A DNA stretch of 64,000 nt from Doryteuthis pealeii (GCA_023376005.1 CM042151.1:80520199-80584198); one strand, 5' to 3'. Positions 10,806 through 22,485 are shown, counted from the first letter of the stretch. Notes: generated by a model from the sequence alone, not told the origin. Made by a program: numbers and translations.

Positions 10806-10842
<37 letters not shown>

Positions 10843-11267
10843 TTTTCAGCATTACCCTTCTATTACAGTACCAGAAAACTCCTTTTCTACAATATTAAGC
10901 TACATTTTGTAAAGCATAATTTGATACAATATTCAGGCTACCCTTGTAATATTGTCATTACAAAAATGTACTTTGTGAGAAAGATATCGACTGGAATGAA
11001 GAGATGCTCTCTGGGTGTAGGGTAATTAATTAGCTTCCAACTTTTATGATCACAGTTCAGGTGCCTTTTCTTATATTTATTCCTACTTCTTGTCCAAAAA
11101 GAAAACAGGAAAAGAAAGAAAAGAAAAAGATAGCAGGAGATGAATATAAAAAGTTTTATGATTACTTCAATTCATTAGGCAATAAAATTTACTCAATTAA
11201 AAATGTAGGCAATAGAGTTTATTGCGTCATAAATACTTCTTGTAAGTAGGAGCTGCACAAGTTGCTC

Positions 11268-11306
<39 letters not shown>

Positions 11307-11411
11307 TGGGATTGTCACTGTTTCAGCTTTTACTGGAAGGGTGTGCCAAACGCAATATTATTGGTAGAGTGCTTAATATAAAATAGAGCTGTTATATAAT
11401 ATAATAAAATA
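10806..11411. other. Non-coding stretch with (AT)n runs
   Basis: AT microsatellites lie at about 10,807-10,842 and 11,270-11,300. The 67-codon frame at 11,046-11,249 is Lys-rich and unrecognised. Nothing else is supported. Confidence 0.5.
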
Positions 11412-11890
11412 AATATATAAAGGTTTTACATATCTATTTATTTGATGACAAAGGAACAGTCACAACCATTTTGGTTTCTCCCCCACCAATCCCTTACACA
11501 CACCATGCCAACATCTGCTCATACCAAAAAAATACACACAGCTACGCACACATATGCACGAGAATACAAACGCTCACATGTCCGCATTTTTCAAACGTTA
11601 CACATTCATAGAATAATGTAAATGTGTGTGAGAACCGTTGTCCCGTATACATAAACTTTACACTGTCCATAAACACACATACACGTTCAAAACAACACCA
11701 CATACATACGCATAACATTTCATCCAATCATACGCATCCTATGTCTATTGATCTTTTTGTAATTTTTGAAATTTTCGATTTTCTTGCATTTGAAACAACG
11801 TCGCCTGAAGATTGCTGACGCATGAAACCAAAATGGCTGTGACTGTTCCTTTGTCATCAAATAAATAGATATGTAAAACCTTTATATATT
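11412..11890. mobile_element. 479-bp inverted-repeat element with hammerhead-like end
   Basis: The arms 11,412-11,478 and 11,824-11,890 are 67 bp each with a single mismatch. They contain AAAGGTTTTACATATCTATT and GACAAAGGAACAGTCAC. The interior is rich in CACACA/CATACA and has no transposase. The right arm starts exactly at the GAAA of a hammerhead-like motif (11,800-11,843). The single arm mismatch falls at the position corresponding to U16.1 of that motif. Confidence 0.8.
11800..11843 (+). ncRNA. Type I hammerhead-like ribozyme, one core mismatch
   Basis: In order: GTCGC (stem I, 11,800-11,804), CTGAAGA (core; position 7 of the hammerhead is free), TTGCTGACGCAT (stem II UGC/GCA with loop UGAC), GAAA (11,824-11,827), CCA-AAA-TGG (stem III), CT at the cleavage dinucleotide, and GTGAC (stem I, 11,839-11,843). 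GUCGC/GUGAC pair over 5 bp with one G-U. The expected U before the cleavage base is C here, but it is T in the inverted left arm. Probably a recently inactivated or weak ribozyme. Confidence 0.5.
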
Positions 11891-11909
11891 ATATATATAT
11901 ATAAAGTCA

Positions 11910-12050
11910 TCCACAGACACCATGTTTTGATGTATCATGTCTCTTTAGTGTGGCTAGACTTCAGATGCTACCTCTAGCTGCAATTGAAACTTGATCGATT
12001 TATCATCAGTCAGATTTCTTAACCACTGAGCTGTCATCACCACATACAAG
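11910..12050 (-). repeat. tRNA-derived SINE-like fragment
   Basis: On the - strand AGCTCAGTGGTTAAGAAAT is a good box A, and GATCAAGTTTCAATTG follows at box-B distance. No second copy is seen in this window. Confidence 0.4.
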
Positions 12051-12191
12051 TGAATGAGAATTTAAGTGATAAATACATACATAAGTATATATGTCAAGGT
12101 CACCAGGGAGCACTTATCTGTTTAATAGGAGAGCTTATATATATATATATATATATATGGAAATACGGTGAGGAAATTAATCCGACAATAT

Positions 12192-12492
12192 GAGAAGAAA
12201 ATATCTTAAAAATATAACAAACACAGGATGTTATGATCAGGGGAAACAATTTTATGTGTCAATACTTAAGTATTTCGGTATTGTATTGTGTTATTGTTAA
12301 GTGTATAGTGAATGTGTGAATTCACACATTCACTATACACTTAACATTTTTCATTTTGTCCCTTACAAAAACATTCCTTAACAGTGTCCTGATGATGGTA
12401 TAATACCGAAATACTTAAGTATTGACACATAAAATTGTTTCCCCTGATCATAACATCCTGTGTTTGTTATATTTTTAAGATATTTTCTTCTC
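12192..12492. mobile_element. Nested palindromic element, 91-bp perfect arms
   Basis: 12,192-12,282 and 12,402-12,492 are exact reverse complements (91 bp). Inside lies a second, perfect 50-bp palindrome at 12,296-12,345 centred on GAATTC. The right arm begins within stem II of a hammerhead-like motif. Identical arms imply recent formation or ongoing correction. No coding region. Confidence 0.85.
12384..12428 (+). ncRNA. Type I hammerhead ribozyme-like motif
   Basis: In order: GTGTC (stem I, 12,384-12,388), CTGATGA (invariant core), T then GGTA-TAA-TACC (stem II hairpin), GAAA (12,408-12,411), TACTTAAGTA (self-complementary stem III), TT (cleavage dinucleotide, cut predicted after 12,423), GACAC (stem I, 12,424-12,428). 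GUGUC and GACAC pair perfectly. All core residues of a hammerhead are present; the odd points are one unpaired U before stem II and a very short stem III. Such minimal stem III forms are known among small hammerheads linked to Penelope-like elements. Confidence 0.7.
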
Positions 12493-13718
12493 ATATATAT
12501 ATATATATCAGCTTGGTTTACCAGGTATTATGTCAAGGTATTTTTCAAAGTTTAGCTTGACCAGCCCAGTTGCCCCCCACCATTGTGGTATGATATTGAT
12601 TTCTTTTAATGACCAAGTTGTTTTTATGTCATTCTGTTATATACAGTCACTGGACCCAACAAAGAACATGGAACACTTGTCTATATAAAAATATAAAATC
12701 ATATAAAAATATAAAATCATATTTTTATTTGCACATTTACTGGAGCCTTCGGGAAGTAATCTCGATCTCGATCTCGATCAGCCCAACCCAGATTTCTAAA
12801 GGGCTTTTTATAATTGTTCAATTCACAGGGTCACACTATTTAATTGTGACACCTACGCAGTTTTTCTGTAGACATACCTCCTCACCCACACCGCCTCTTT
12901 TCATTGGTTATGAGCTACACCTACACAATTTCTGTGCATACACAGTGTCTCATATACACCTGCATTTTCTGGGTGCCAAAGGTCAATTCAGTGCGTTCCA
13001 TGTCATATCCTGTTTTTGTTTTCAGGCCCATGTTTGACACCCATGCATTTTTCTGCGTGCAGCAATGGTTCCAGGTGTGAACACATTGACCAGGCAATAT
13101 ATACATTTCTTGAGGTCTTGATAGTCATATTTATCTCATTTTTAGATAGATATTTTTTTATCTGTGAGGCTATTGAGAGTAGTTTATTGGTCATGGCAGA
13201 ATTAATATTTTCTTTTGGAAGAGTTGATGATTGTATTTGTGCCTCAATTATTATTTTTTTCTTCTGCCCCACTTCTCAAGCCTTGAGTAAGTGAAGCAGT
13301 AGATAATTATTTTCTTCTCTGCAATGGACCAGTTAAGAAATCACGCATGTAGCTTTGTGATTTTGTGCATCCTCGGATGCACATATTTGCTTTGAATGAG
13401 TCGCCAGGAAAATTAATGGGTCCCAACTAAAGTTTCTTAATAGGGTTTTTATTTATGATCTGGGGAAACAACTAAATCCACCTAACTCCTACCTTGTAAC
13501 GTATACTGTGTAATTCATTTCTAAGAAACTATTGAAATGTATTTACAGTTGGCTTGAAATGGTGAGGGAAGAAAAAAGAAAAATATTGGACTGCATGAAT
13601 ATGATTTTACTGTGTCCTTTTATATTTTTGTGCATCATCCCTGCTTAAGTAATAATTTCTCTTTCTAGTAGTTCTTGTTTGATTTTGCTGGAATGTGGAA
13701 TACTGAATGATAATACAA
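12493..13718. other. Non-coding stretch with no recognised gene
   Basis: Holds a short TCGATC repeat (about 12,754-12,780) and several overlapping short open frames on both strands (12,609-13,294) with no recognisable domain. Their overlap on both strands and unexceptional composition argue against coding. Confidence 0.5.
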
Positions 13719-13887
13719 GACCAGGTTGTTCTAAAATTAACAAGGTTTTATTTAACACAGGGTAGAGAATGTTTCTACCCTAAAAGTGACTTAACTAGCT
13801 CAACCGTACTCTGCACGTGTGTCCACTCACAACCAAATCCAATCCAAAAGTGACATGACGGAAACCCCATTTCCGGATTCCCAACAG
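13719..13887 (-). mobile_element. Possible short LTR
   Basis: On the - strand the segment starts TGTTGGGAATCCGG and ends TTTTAGAACA, giving TGTT...AACA ends. It contains AATAAAACC followed by TTGTTAATT shortly before the 3' end, the layout of an LTR R-U5 region. No polymerase or second LTR was found nearby. Confidence 0.3.
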
Positions 13888-14639
13888 TCCCCTACTGATC
13901 AAGGGGAGCAACTCTATTTTTCGTTAGGTCTAGTGTCAGTACTGTGTTGTACCAGTATTGTGTTGGTCTGATAGGGTATCCACCTTAGTGGTGTTACTTG
14001 CATTATCATTTTTCTGTATTTCTGTTAATTTTCATTGTTGTTGGAATATTATAAGAAATAATATTACCTTACACAGTTACCTCTCTTTGACCATTGCCAA
14101 AAACAGACACCATCACCTGTTAAGAGACCTTGTCCGATTGGCTAAGGGCCTTTGTAGCGACTAATCAGAGCACACGTTACTAGGCTTAGTTTGGCCGCCA
14201 ACTTTGAAGATTAATACCATCAGTCTTTCACATTTCGCTGCAACTAGCTGTCAAAGAACGACGTGCTTTATGAAGCCAGCCTACCCGAAGGAACCAGTGA
14301 TGCGTATAGTCAAATAAAGCAAGCTAGCAAGAGACACTCTTAACAGAGACAGTTAAGTTTCGCAAAGCATTATTTTGCAACCATACCCCTACAACCTTAT
14401 CCCTACACTATTCAATTGTACAATTATAACACATTTGTAAACCTCACATACATTTTGTATCTCACAAGTTACATATTGTATGTTGTATGTTGTATATGCA
14501 AGTTGCTTTATAAATGCATTTCATTGTATAAAGCCTTGTTGTGTTCATTACCTGTTGACTTTATCTTTATCTTGTCTTGATAATTAACAACAATATTTGG
14601 GTCAGGGTTTACTTCCTTGGGGAAGATTCTATGTGAGAG
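13888..14639. other. Less AT-rich stretch, no recognised gene
   Basis: Contains CCGATTGGCTAAGG (CCAAT-type on the other strand), an AATAAAG near 14,314, and TGTTG-rich short repeats near 14,465-14,495. This could be LTR or promoter-like DNA, but no boundary can be defended. Confidence 0.35.
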
Positions 14640-16010
14640 CTTTTTAGTAAAAGAACCATGAATACAGAATTCTGCTAAAAATATAAATAAAGAAACTGAC
14701 CCTGTTATAATAAAAATGGACTGTTTTACTTATTTTACAAGATAACGACGAGTAATTTTTCCCCATCGGATAATTTGATCTTTGAATAAACTGTTTTTTA
14801 TTGGGAGGTGGGGGGTTGTAACAACTCTTTATGTTCGTTATTTCTTTTTTGGGAGATTTTTTAAAAGGTTCAAAAATATTTACGTTTCTTCCTTCAATAT
14901 GTTCTAAACTGATCACGTGATGTATTTTGGTGGTACCTATTGTTCTAATCTAGGGAGTGGCATTAATTTCGTCTGCTAGGAGTTTTAAAAGCGAATTAGA
15001 AATAATTAAATCTATTATTTAAGTCAAACTTTGTCTAAATCGATAAGTAGTAACATAATAACCATAATTAAAAAATGAAAAATATAATTACATATGCAGT
15101 TTATTTTTAAAAGATTTAAAACTATTTGTTTTGATCAATTTTGACGATATCAGTCAGCCAGCCTCGTTTTCGATGTTTTTATGTGCTTGTTTACAATTTT
15201 ACTGTAACATTCGCGTTTGCAAAAAAAATTACCAAAAATCAGGTAATTATCCGATTTTAATGAAATTTTCAGTATTGATTTATCAATTAATGAATTTTAT
15301 AATGCATCAGTTATTTTATTTCAAAACTTTAATTTAGTATTTTTGCTATGAAAAATTAATATATAAAATTCATTTAAAATATGAAAATCCTGATGTTAAG
15401 TTTAAAATGTTATATTTTTAGATTCTAAAAATAAATATCTACTTAATGCAAATCTTATTTTAGGCGCCAAAAGTAATAAGTTTTGAAGAAAAACTCGATT
15501 GAAAATGTACCCCCTCCCCTTTTTAAGCAGAAAAAACATCGATGTATAATTTTTTCTTTTATAAAATAATAGCCAATTGTATAATTATCGAAATGAGTAA
15601 AAAAGAAATCTCCAAAAAATTTATTATTTATTATTTTTTACATTTTATTTTTGATTTTCGGTACTTATTTTCTCATAAAAAAAGCCACTGTAAATTTTTT
15701 TTTATTATTCTATTCATAAGTTCGGTCTTTTATCTCTTTATTTATACTGTAATTAGTATCGAAAATGATCAACTTGCAAAACATTTTACGCCCCCAACAT
15801 AAGGGGGGGGGGTCAAAATTAAGTGACCTGAAAAAAATGAGAGAGTTTTGAAATAAAATAAATAATGCATTATAAAGATCATTTATTGATACATAAACAC
15901 TGAAAATTTCATTAAAATCCGATAATTCCCTGATTTTTGGTAAATTATTTTCTGTAGTCGGGCTAAAGTCATTTTGTCAAAAAGCCATTTTAGGCTCCGT
16001 TTGCCAGTCC
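14640..16010 (+). repeat. AT-rich dispersed repeat family, + copy
   Basis: 14,700-14,930 is an inverted match to about 17,420-17,640 (AAAGATCAAATTATCCGAT region). 14,990-15,540 matches the reverse complement of 3,540-4,130. 15,590-15,990 resembles 18,510-18,880. The open frames (about 60-90 codons, F/I/K/Y-rich) are compositional. No transposase is visible. Confidence 0.65.
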
Positions 16011-16999
16011 CTATTCTAATCTCACAAGTTTGTACAGATTTCTCAACTGATTCACACTGTTTCTGTATTATTCGTTCAATTTAACAATAATGTTGAATTT
16101 TAAAAAACTGGTTAAAAAAAACTCATTAAGAAGTGGAATAATACTCAAAAAAAGTTTTTGGAATTTGAAAACAAATCGTTTTATTAAAAAACAGTAGAAA
16201 AGAAATTAATAACCGGTGTTGAATATTATTTTGTTCCTTTCGAAAATTAGTACCAAGTTCTCATATTCCCGTAAGGTGTAAATTCCATTCACAACTACAA
16301 GCTACGTTTTGTTATTCCAATCATTCTTTCCGTTTTAATTCTATTTGTTACTGAAAAAAATCGCTATTATATATCAAATAACTGTTACAATCAAACTCCA
16401 TATATGGTGACTGGATTTCCTCTTTTCAATAAGTACGTAAAATAAAATCTAAAACAAAAATTAATTTTTGAATTCAAGTAATCATTATCAATTATCTCCC
16501 TTTGGTTTTGTTGTTTATTCCCCAATTTTTGTTGAAATTATAACTGGAATTTGTTTTTGTTTTGTGTAATGAAAATAACTTAGCACAGAAATTATCTGTG
16601 TATTCGAAATTGTGCTATATTTTGTTTTTGTTTCCTTTTTATATTAATTTCTATTGCCTCAAGGATAGAAAAGGAAACGACAAAAGAAGTAAGTATAAAT
16701 TTCGTTACCTTTACGATACAACAGTTTTATTCTCTTGTTTTTTACTGAACAGGCTTTTATTTAAAAAGAAAACAACGTTTGGGGATTAATTTAAATCTGA
16801 GGTTTTTATTTTACTATATAATTTATTACTGTTTATATGTCCTATATTTCTGAGCCATTGTTTTCTTCGCCGAGCTTTGAATGTTAAGTAATTTTTATTT
16901 GCCGTGCCTCATATTGAAGATCACAATATCAGAAATTAAATAATCATCGTCTCGCTCGGTTGTTCAAGAATTATACAGTATCATTTTTTTTTTTTTTTT

Positions 17000-18910
17000 G
17001 TGACGACTGTGAATTTGGTATACCCAAAATTAAAATTAATTAAATCGATTATTTAAAGTCCAGTTTTTCGCTAAATCGAAAAGTAGTAAAATAATGAGCA
17101 TCAGTTAAAAAAAAAAAGAATAAGAAGAAAAATAATATTATACATGTAATTTATTTTTGATACATTTAAAACGATTTTTTCGGTCGATTTTGATCAAATA
17201 TGACCGTAAACACTAATTACCACCAATTTTCCCCGTAAAATTTACCCCCCATATATTTAACACAATGAAACTTCCATAAAGGTTGATATTATCTTTAAAA
17301 AAATGTTCATTCGAACGAAGAAACATTAAAAAAAAACTTATGATTTTTTTAAAAATTTTTTAGTTACAAATAATGTAAATTATGAACGAAAACAATGTTT
17401 ACATTTTTGGTTCGTTAGATCAACTGAAATTTAACGTGATCAGTTTAGGCCATATTGAAGGAAGAGATGTAAATATTTTTTAACTTTTTCTTTTAAAATC
17501 TCGCAAAAATAAAATAACGAACATAAAGAGTTGCTACAAAGAAAAGCAGTTAATTCAAAGATCAAATTATCCGATTGGGGAACAATTATCTTGAAAAATC
17601 AGTAAAACAGTCCGTTTTTTTTACAACACGGTCAATTGTTTTATTGATTTTTTTTTAGCAGAATTCCGTATTCATTGTTATTTTAATAAAAAAAACTCTC
17701 GCATTAGGACTTATAAAAATCTTCTGCTATAATTATTCAGACTCTTATGATTATAGGAAAAAAGTAAAAATCGTTTTTTGTCGGTTCATTTTTTTTATAT
17801 TTCATAAAATAAAATAGGGGGTAGGTAGACCTCTTAAAAAATATTTCCTCTAATATATTTTAGAAAAAAACCCATTTCAGACATATTTTCATCAAAAGGT
17901 AAGTAATTATGGAAAATTTAATTTATTTTTCATAGAATTTTTTTAAAAAATCCTCTACTCAAAACTTGTTTTTGGCTACGTTAAATTTCAATTGATTTAA
18001 TGCTACAAAAATGTAAACATTGTTTTTCATTGATAATTTTCATTATTTCCATAAACTGGAAAAAAAATTAAAAAATCATGAGAAGTTTGTTTAATGTTTC
18101 TTCTTTTGAATGGACAAAAAATTTTCAAGATAATATTAACCTTTAGTGTATAAAAAATAAATGTAACATTCGCAATTGCCAAAGAATTTACCAAAAATCA
18201 GGAAATTATCTGATTTCAATGAAATTTTCAGTATTGATTTATCAATAAATTTTATAATGCATCAGTTATTTTATTTCAAAACTTTAATTAAGTATTTCGG
18301 CTATGATAAATTAATATATAAAAATCACTTAGAATATGAGCAGCAAAATTTTAAGTTTAAAATGTCATATTATTAGATTCTAAAAAAATATTTTTTTAAT
18401 AACTACTTTACTTTAGTATCAATCACCCATATATTCTTGGTCAAAATCCTTTTGAACGGAACAAATATTGATGTATATTTTTTCTTTTATAGAAATTAAA
18501 TAATTATCAAAATGAGTAAAAAAAAATCTCCAAAAATTATTTTTTTTAGTTTTTATTTTCATTTTATTTTCCAATTTTCGATACTTATTTACTACCTGAG
18601 GAGATTCTTTAAAAAAAAAATTTTCTTTTATTCACACCTTCAGTCTTTTGTCTTTTTATTTATGCAGAAAATAGTATCAATCACATATATACCACACTGG
18701 TATTTTGCGCCCCAAAAACCAGGGGTGGGTCAAAGTTAAGTGACCTGAAAAAAATCAGAAAGTTTTGAAATAAAATACCTGAGGCATTATAAACTTCATT
18801 CATTGCTAAATCAACACTGAAAATTTCATTAAATTCGGATAATTCCCTGATTTTTGGTAAAAAATTTTCAAAGTTGTATTTAAAAAAGCACGTAATTTTC
18901 GACAAATTGG
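17000..18910 (+). repeat. AT-rich dispersed repeat family, long copy
   Basis: Begins near GGTATACCCAAAA and ends near GGATATACC (18,909). It shares with 27,600-29,680 the blocks TTATAAAAATCTTCTG, TAATTATTCAGACTCTTAT, TTTCATAAAATAAAAT, TTTTTGGCTACGTTAAATTT and AAATCAGG. No protein-coding capacity recognised. Confidence 0.65.
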
Positions 18911-18949
18911 ATATACCTAGTTAATACAGTTCTAAGTGACAGTTGTCTC

Positions 18950-19140
18950 TAGGCTGCAGGTTCAATCCTTGTCAAGGGCAACAGTAACATAGAATAATAA
19001 TTAACACAGCTTAACACTTGTACCCAGTCATGGTTAACGCAATGTGAACAGTCCACCCCTGAGGATTGAATAAAGGGTTAGGTTCTAATTTCCATGGAAA
19101 CTCTCAAGAAGGTTCCCAGTTTGAGAAGCTTCCTAAGTCC
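18950..19140 (+). repeat. Truncated terminal-inverted-repeat element
   Basis: GATTGAATAAAGGGTTAGGT, CAAGAAGGTTCCCAG and TCCTAAGTCCAATA match the interior of the elements at 20,480 and 58,754. The terminal arms are missing. Confidence 0.6.
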
Positions 19141-19269
19141 AATATATTGACCTGTTTCTATGCTTTTGTAATAGAGTGAAAGAGAAATACTAGGACACAT
19201 AGATAGATCCACTAGAAAAATATTACAAGTTGAGAACATTTCTATGTTCAAGAACCGCCATATAGATAA

Positions 19270-19565
19270 TGTTACATAATCTATGCAAAGATTATTGTCA
19301 ACCCCCTGTATTTCTGAAGGGATGGCCCCTTTTCATATCATGGGCGGGACTTTCCATGGAATATTACAGAAAGCCCGCGAAATACGTGAAGTCATGTGGG
19401 GCCAAGTTAACCCGTTAGTTCCAGCTTGGAATTCAGGTAGAAAAGATGTCTGTCTTAGCATGGACTCATTATGCACACGTGCGGTGTGTTAGTTAGAAGA
19501 AGAATTTTAGTTAAGTAAATAAAAGTTTAAAGAAATAAGATGGTGTTCTTGTTTGATGAATGTCT
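19270..19565 (+). mobile_element. Putative LTR (TGTTACATAA family)
   Basis: Starts TGTTACATAATC, like the - strand starts of 25,273-25,605 and 60,952-61,279. It contains AATAAAAG (19,518) followed by GTTCTTGTTTGATGAATG near the 3' end, parallel to AATAAAAT...GTCTTGT in the others. After it comes a purine-rich leader ending at a splice-donor-like GAAGTAAGT (about 19,687), a pattern repeated downstream of other LTRs here. The open frame at 19,283-19,492 lies inside and is not a gene. The 3' boundary is approximate. Confidence 0.45.
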
Positions 19566-20207
19566 TGGCAAAAAGACTGACCAAGAAGAAGGAATGCATC
19601 AAAGACGAACAGCCAACAAGAATCTAGAAATAGAATTCAACATGGAGAGAAAGAATAGAAACCACTAAAGATCAGCAATGGCCAAAGAAGTAAGTTATGC
19701 ATCCCTCTATCTACCTGTGTCTATCTCTCCCCTCTCTAGTAAAAGAACATTTGTGTATATATCCAACATGGGTATATGTGTATGAGTATGCAAGAATAAA
19801 AGAAAGGAGCTGAACAGAAGTTGCATTGCAAATGGCTGATAAAGAGAATGACAAAAGGAATTTTAAATATGTTCAAGTAGCAGACCAGGTATTTTCATGT
19901 GATTCCAAGCCTAGAACTGTCACATTATGGATTCACTGAATGGAAAACAAAGAAAGATAAAAGAAGCATAAAAAACCTTCCTTTCTAAAATAACTTAATT
20001 CTTCTTTTCTTCTTCATCTTTTGCTTCCATTTTTTTTATTTATCTATTGATTTGGTTGTTTCTTTTTTTCTACCTGTTTTCTTTAATTTTTTTTCATTTT
20101 GACTAATTTGAATTACAAAACAATAATGAATTATAGAAACAAGAAACCAGTTATAAACAACATTACATATAGTTTTAATATCTGAGACAAAATAAAAAAT
20201 AAAATAA

Positions 20208-20238
<31 letters not shown>

Positions 20239-20479
20239 AGTTGGTGGAGTGGCCATTATATTTTCTTTATTATTTATTGCCATTTTTCACTTAATTATTC
20301 AACTTCCTTTCCTCTGACACAGGAGAGTTCTACTAAACCCTACATTGAGATTACTATTTCTACTGTTTTATAAGAGGACTTATTCAACTGTTGTTTTCAT
20401 ATTTAATTGTTCCTATACTTCTTGCATTCAACAATATATTGAACTGTTTCTCAGATTTTTTTTTATATGAGGCTTAATA
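19566..20479. other. LTR leader remnant and low-complexity DNA
   Basis: Purine-rich leader to about 19,690, then unassigned sequence, then a T/C-rich stretch (20,000-20,100) and an AC/AT microsatellite (20,206-20,237). The stretch 20,105-20,245 resembles 22,195-22,345 (AAACAAGAAACCAGTTATAA), so it is itself a local duplicate. No gene. Confidence 0.5.
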
Positions 20480-20861
20480 ATTAGTATTATTTGGATTATT
20501 TGGACTATTGACCTTTATTGTTATCTGTACAATATTTCAGCTGATGTGCCCTCCTGCCTTCTTCAGGTATTTCTTGTCAGACTCGGTAACCTTCTCGAAC
20601 TCAGGAACCTTCTTGTCATAATCACACAGCTTAACACCGGTACCCCAGTTATTGTTAGTGGAATGAGAACAGGATACCCCTGTAGATTGAATAAAGGGTT
20701 GGATTCAAAGTTCAGTGATGGATCCCAATTATCACAAGAAGATTCCCTAGTTCGACAAGAAATACCTGAAGAAGGTCGGAAGACACATCAGCCGAAATGT
20801 CATACATATAACAATAAGGATGAGGACAAAAGTTTGAATAATTCAAATAGTACTAATATTA
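20480..20861. mobile_element. Terminal-inverted-repeat element (MITE-like)
   Basis: About 95-bp imperfect terminal inverted repeats: the left arm contains GCCTTCTTCAGGTATTTCTT, and the right arm its complement in GAAATACCTGAAGAAGG. Target-like outer ends are TTAGTATTATTTGG and its complement. A second element of the family is at 58,754-59,142, with partial copies at 18,950 and 59,505. The 136-codon open frame crossing it comes from the repeat. Confidence 0.75.
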
Positions 20862-21274
20862 ACCTGTTTCTATGCTTTTTTCTAGTTCCTCATTTATTGC
20901 AATTTTTCACTGGTATAAATTTATCTATTAATTTCTTAGAAATTGATTATTTTTGAACCAGTTATTTTCATACTTTATATTATTACAAATTTTATTGCTC
21001 TACTGTATATACTAGCATATCATCCGACTTTTTGAGACCTAAATGTTAGCCTAATAATAGGGGGTCACAATGTTATAAACTCTCATTGGGTATATACACG
21101 AGAGAGTGATTCAGAGAGTCCTTGATGATAGAGAGAGATATTAGAGAGAGAGAGAGAGAGAGAGAGACAGTGACAGAGATTGCTTCTTGCTATCTTGTCT
21201 GGCTGTTTCCTCTTCTTCTTTGGCCGACATTTCATCTAGTTGCTGTCTCTTCTTACTAAGGGTTTCTTTTGGAT

Positions 21275-21534
21275 TCTCTTTAGTCCTTGCAATTAATTGA
21301 ATAAACTACAAGACATTTTATTTCTTGATCAATCTTTTATTTGGCCCATGTTCTTCCGTGCTGGGAGATATCAAGCCCAGCAGAGAGAGGCACATCCTCT
21401 CTGCTCAAAAGTCAAATTGTATCTAAATCTCTAAACTAATCATATGATGTGTGAGATTCCTCTACCCACCTACACTTTTAACTCCCAAGAAACTATTTCA
21501 AACTGACTACAGGGTCTGTTAACAATTTATGACA
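21275..21534 (-). mobile_element. Putative LTR, second type
   Basis: On the - strand it starts TGTTAACAGACCCTGTAG, contains CAGCAGAGAGAGG-type purine tracts and AATAAAAG, then TGTCTTGTAGTTTATT near the 3' end. Related to 30,445-30,733 (TGTGAACAGGCCTGTAG start) and 61,324-61,640. A GA-rich microsatellite at 21,150-21,172 lies in its leader. The 3' boundary is approximate. Confidence 0.4.
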
Positions 21535-22290
21535 CTATAAATTGTAAAAAAAAAAAAGAAGGATTTTGTTAAGATTATTGAATTTATCAGAAGAGAAAAT
21601 CTCCATAAAACATTGTTCATGTTTACAAATCAATCAGAAATAAAGCAAAAAATGTCACGTTTTTAACAAAATTCGACAATTAAAATGTACATATAAAGTT
21701 TATGTGTGCATATATATACAAAGCAGTGTATATTTTTTAAAGAAACCCTTGAAAGGAGAAAACATATAAAAATAATATTTAAGACTATTTTATGTGAGTT
21801 AAATTTAAGTATCTATTCAGTCTCTTTTTTACTTGTGTATTTGAGTTGATGGAAATCATGAATTCTTTGTGGGTGTAAATAGTTGGCAAAGACTAGGCCT
21901 AGGCCAACTGGTTTGCTTACAATTTCCAGCTGCAAAAGTCAATGGATAATATCGAATGATACTTGAGTATATACAGTAATTAAATTATTGAATTACATTC
22001 TATAATTATGTATTTTTTCTTTTAATTACAGATTGTAGGAAAAAGGAAAGAAAGAAAGAAAAATGTTTTTATTTACTATAAATGGAATACAAAAGAACTT
22101 TAAGAGGAGCATGATCTTACCATAACAGGTACTCTTTCACTCAGCTCCCCAAAAAACAAAGATTACAAAAAGAACCAAATAAGGAAGAGAAACAAGAATT
22201 ACAAAACAATAATAAATGATAGAAACAAGAAACCAGTTATAAACAACATTACATATAGTTTTAATATCCAAGACAAAAGAAAAAATAAAA
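21535..22290. other. Region upstream of the 6-finger ZNF
   Basis: No gene. TTTTCTTTTAATTACAG ending at 22,031 is a good 3' splice-site match and could open a 5' UTR exon for the ZNF at 22,625. CCATAACAGGTACTC near 22,120-22,132 is a weaker candidate. Confidence 0.35.
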
Positions 22291-22293
22291 TAA

Positions 22294-22345
<52 letters not shown>
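22294..22345 (+). repeat. (AC)n(AT)n microsatellite
   Basis: AC run into AT run about 280 bp upstream of the ZNF start. Its length differs among the three copies of the locus. Confidence 0.9.
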
Positions 22346-22347
<2 letters not shown>

Positions 22348-22369
22348 GGTGGAGTGGCCAGTTATCCTC

Positions 22370-22485
22370 ATCAGACAGACAGCGAGGGATTCTAGACCAG
22401 TGAGATTGTTTTTATTGTGCTGTAGTGCCACACCTATGAAAACCTTGTGATTTCTAGTCAAATGCTTTACCAAGTTAAACCGGCC
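22370..22485 (-). repeat. Diverged tRNA-derived SINE fragment (type A)
   Basis: On the - strand GGTTTAACTTGGTAAAGCAT resembles the box A head, and GACTAGAAATCACAAGGTTT the anticodon arm, of the type A SINE at 62,300. The box B region is missing. Confidence 0.5.

Noticed and set aside
20780..20861. Hammerhead call in the MITE-like right arm (also 59,050 and 59,530)
   Set aside because: CTGAAGA, GGCCG/CGGCC and GAAA fit, but there is no U-H cleavage dinucleotide at the right place and no stem I partner; kept only as core-like.
20546..20956. 136-codon frame, similar frames at 40,780-41,211 and 58,749-59,128
   Set aside because: All lie in the terminal-inverted-repeat family and differ in frame and ends; similarity is at DNA level.
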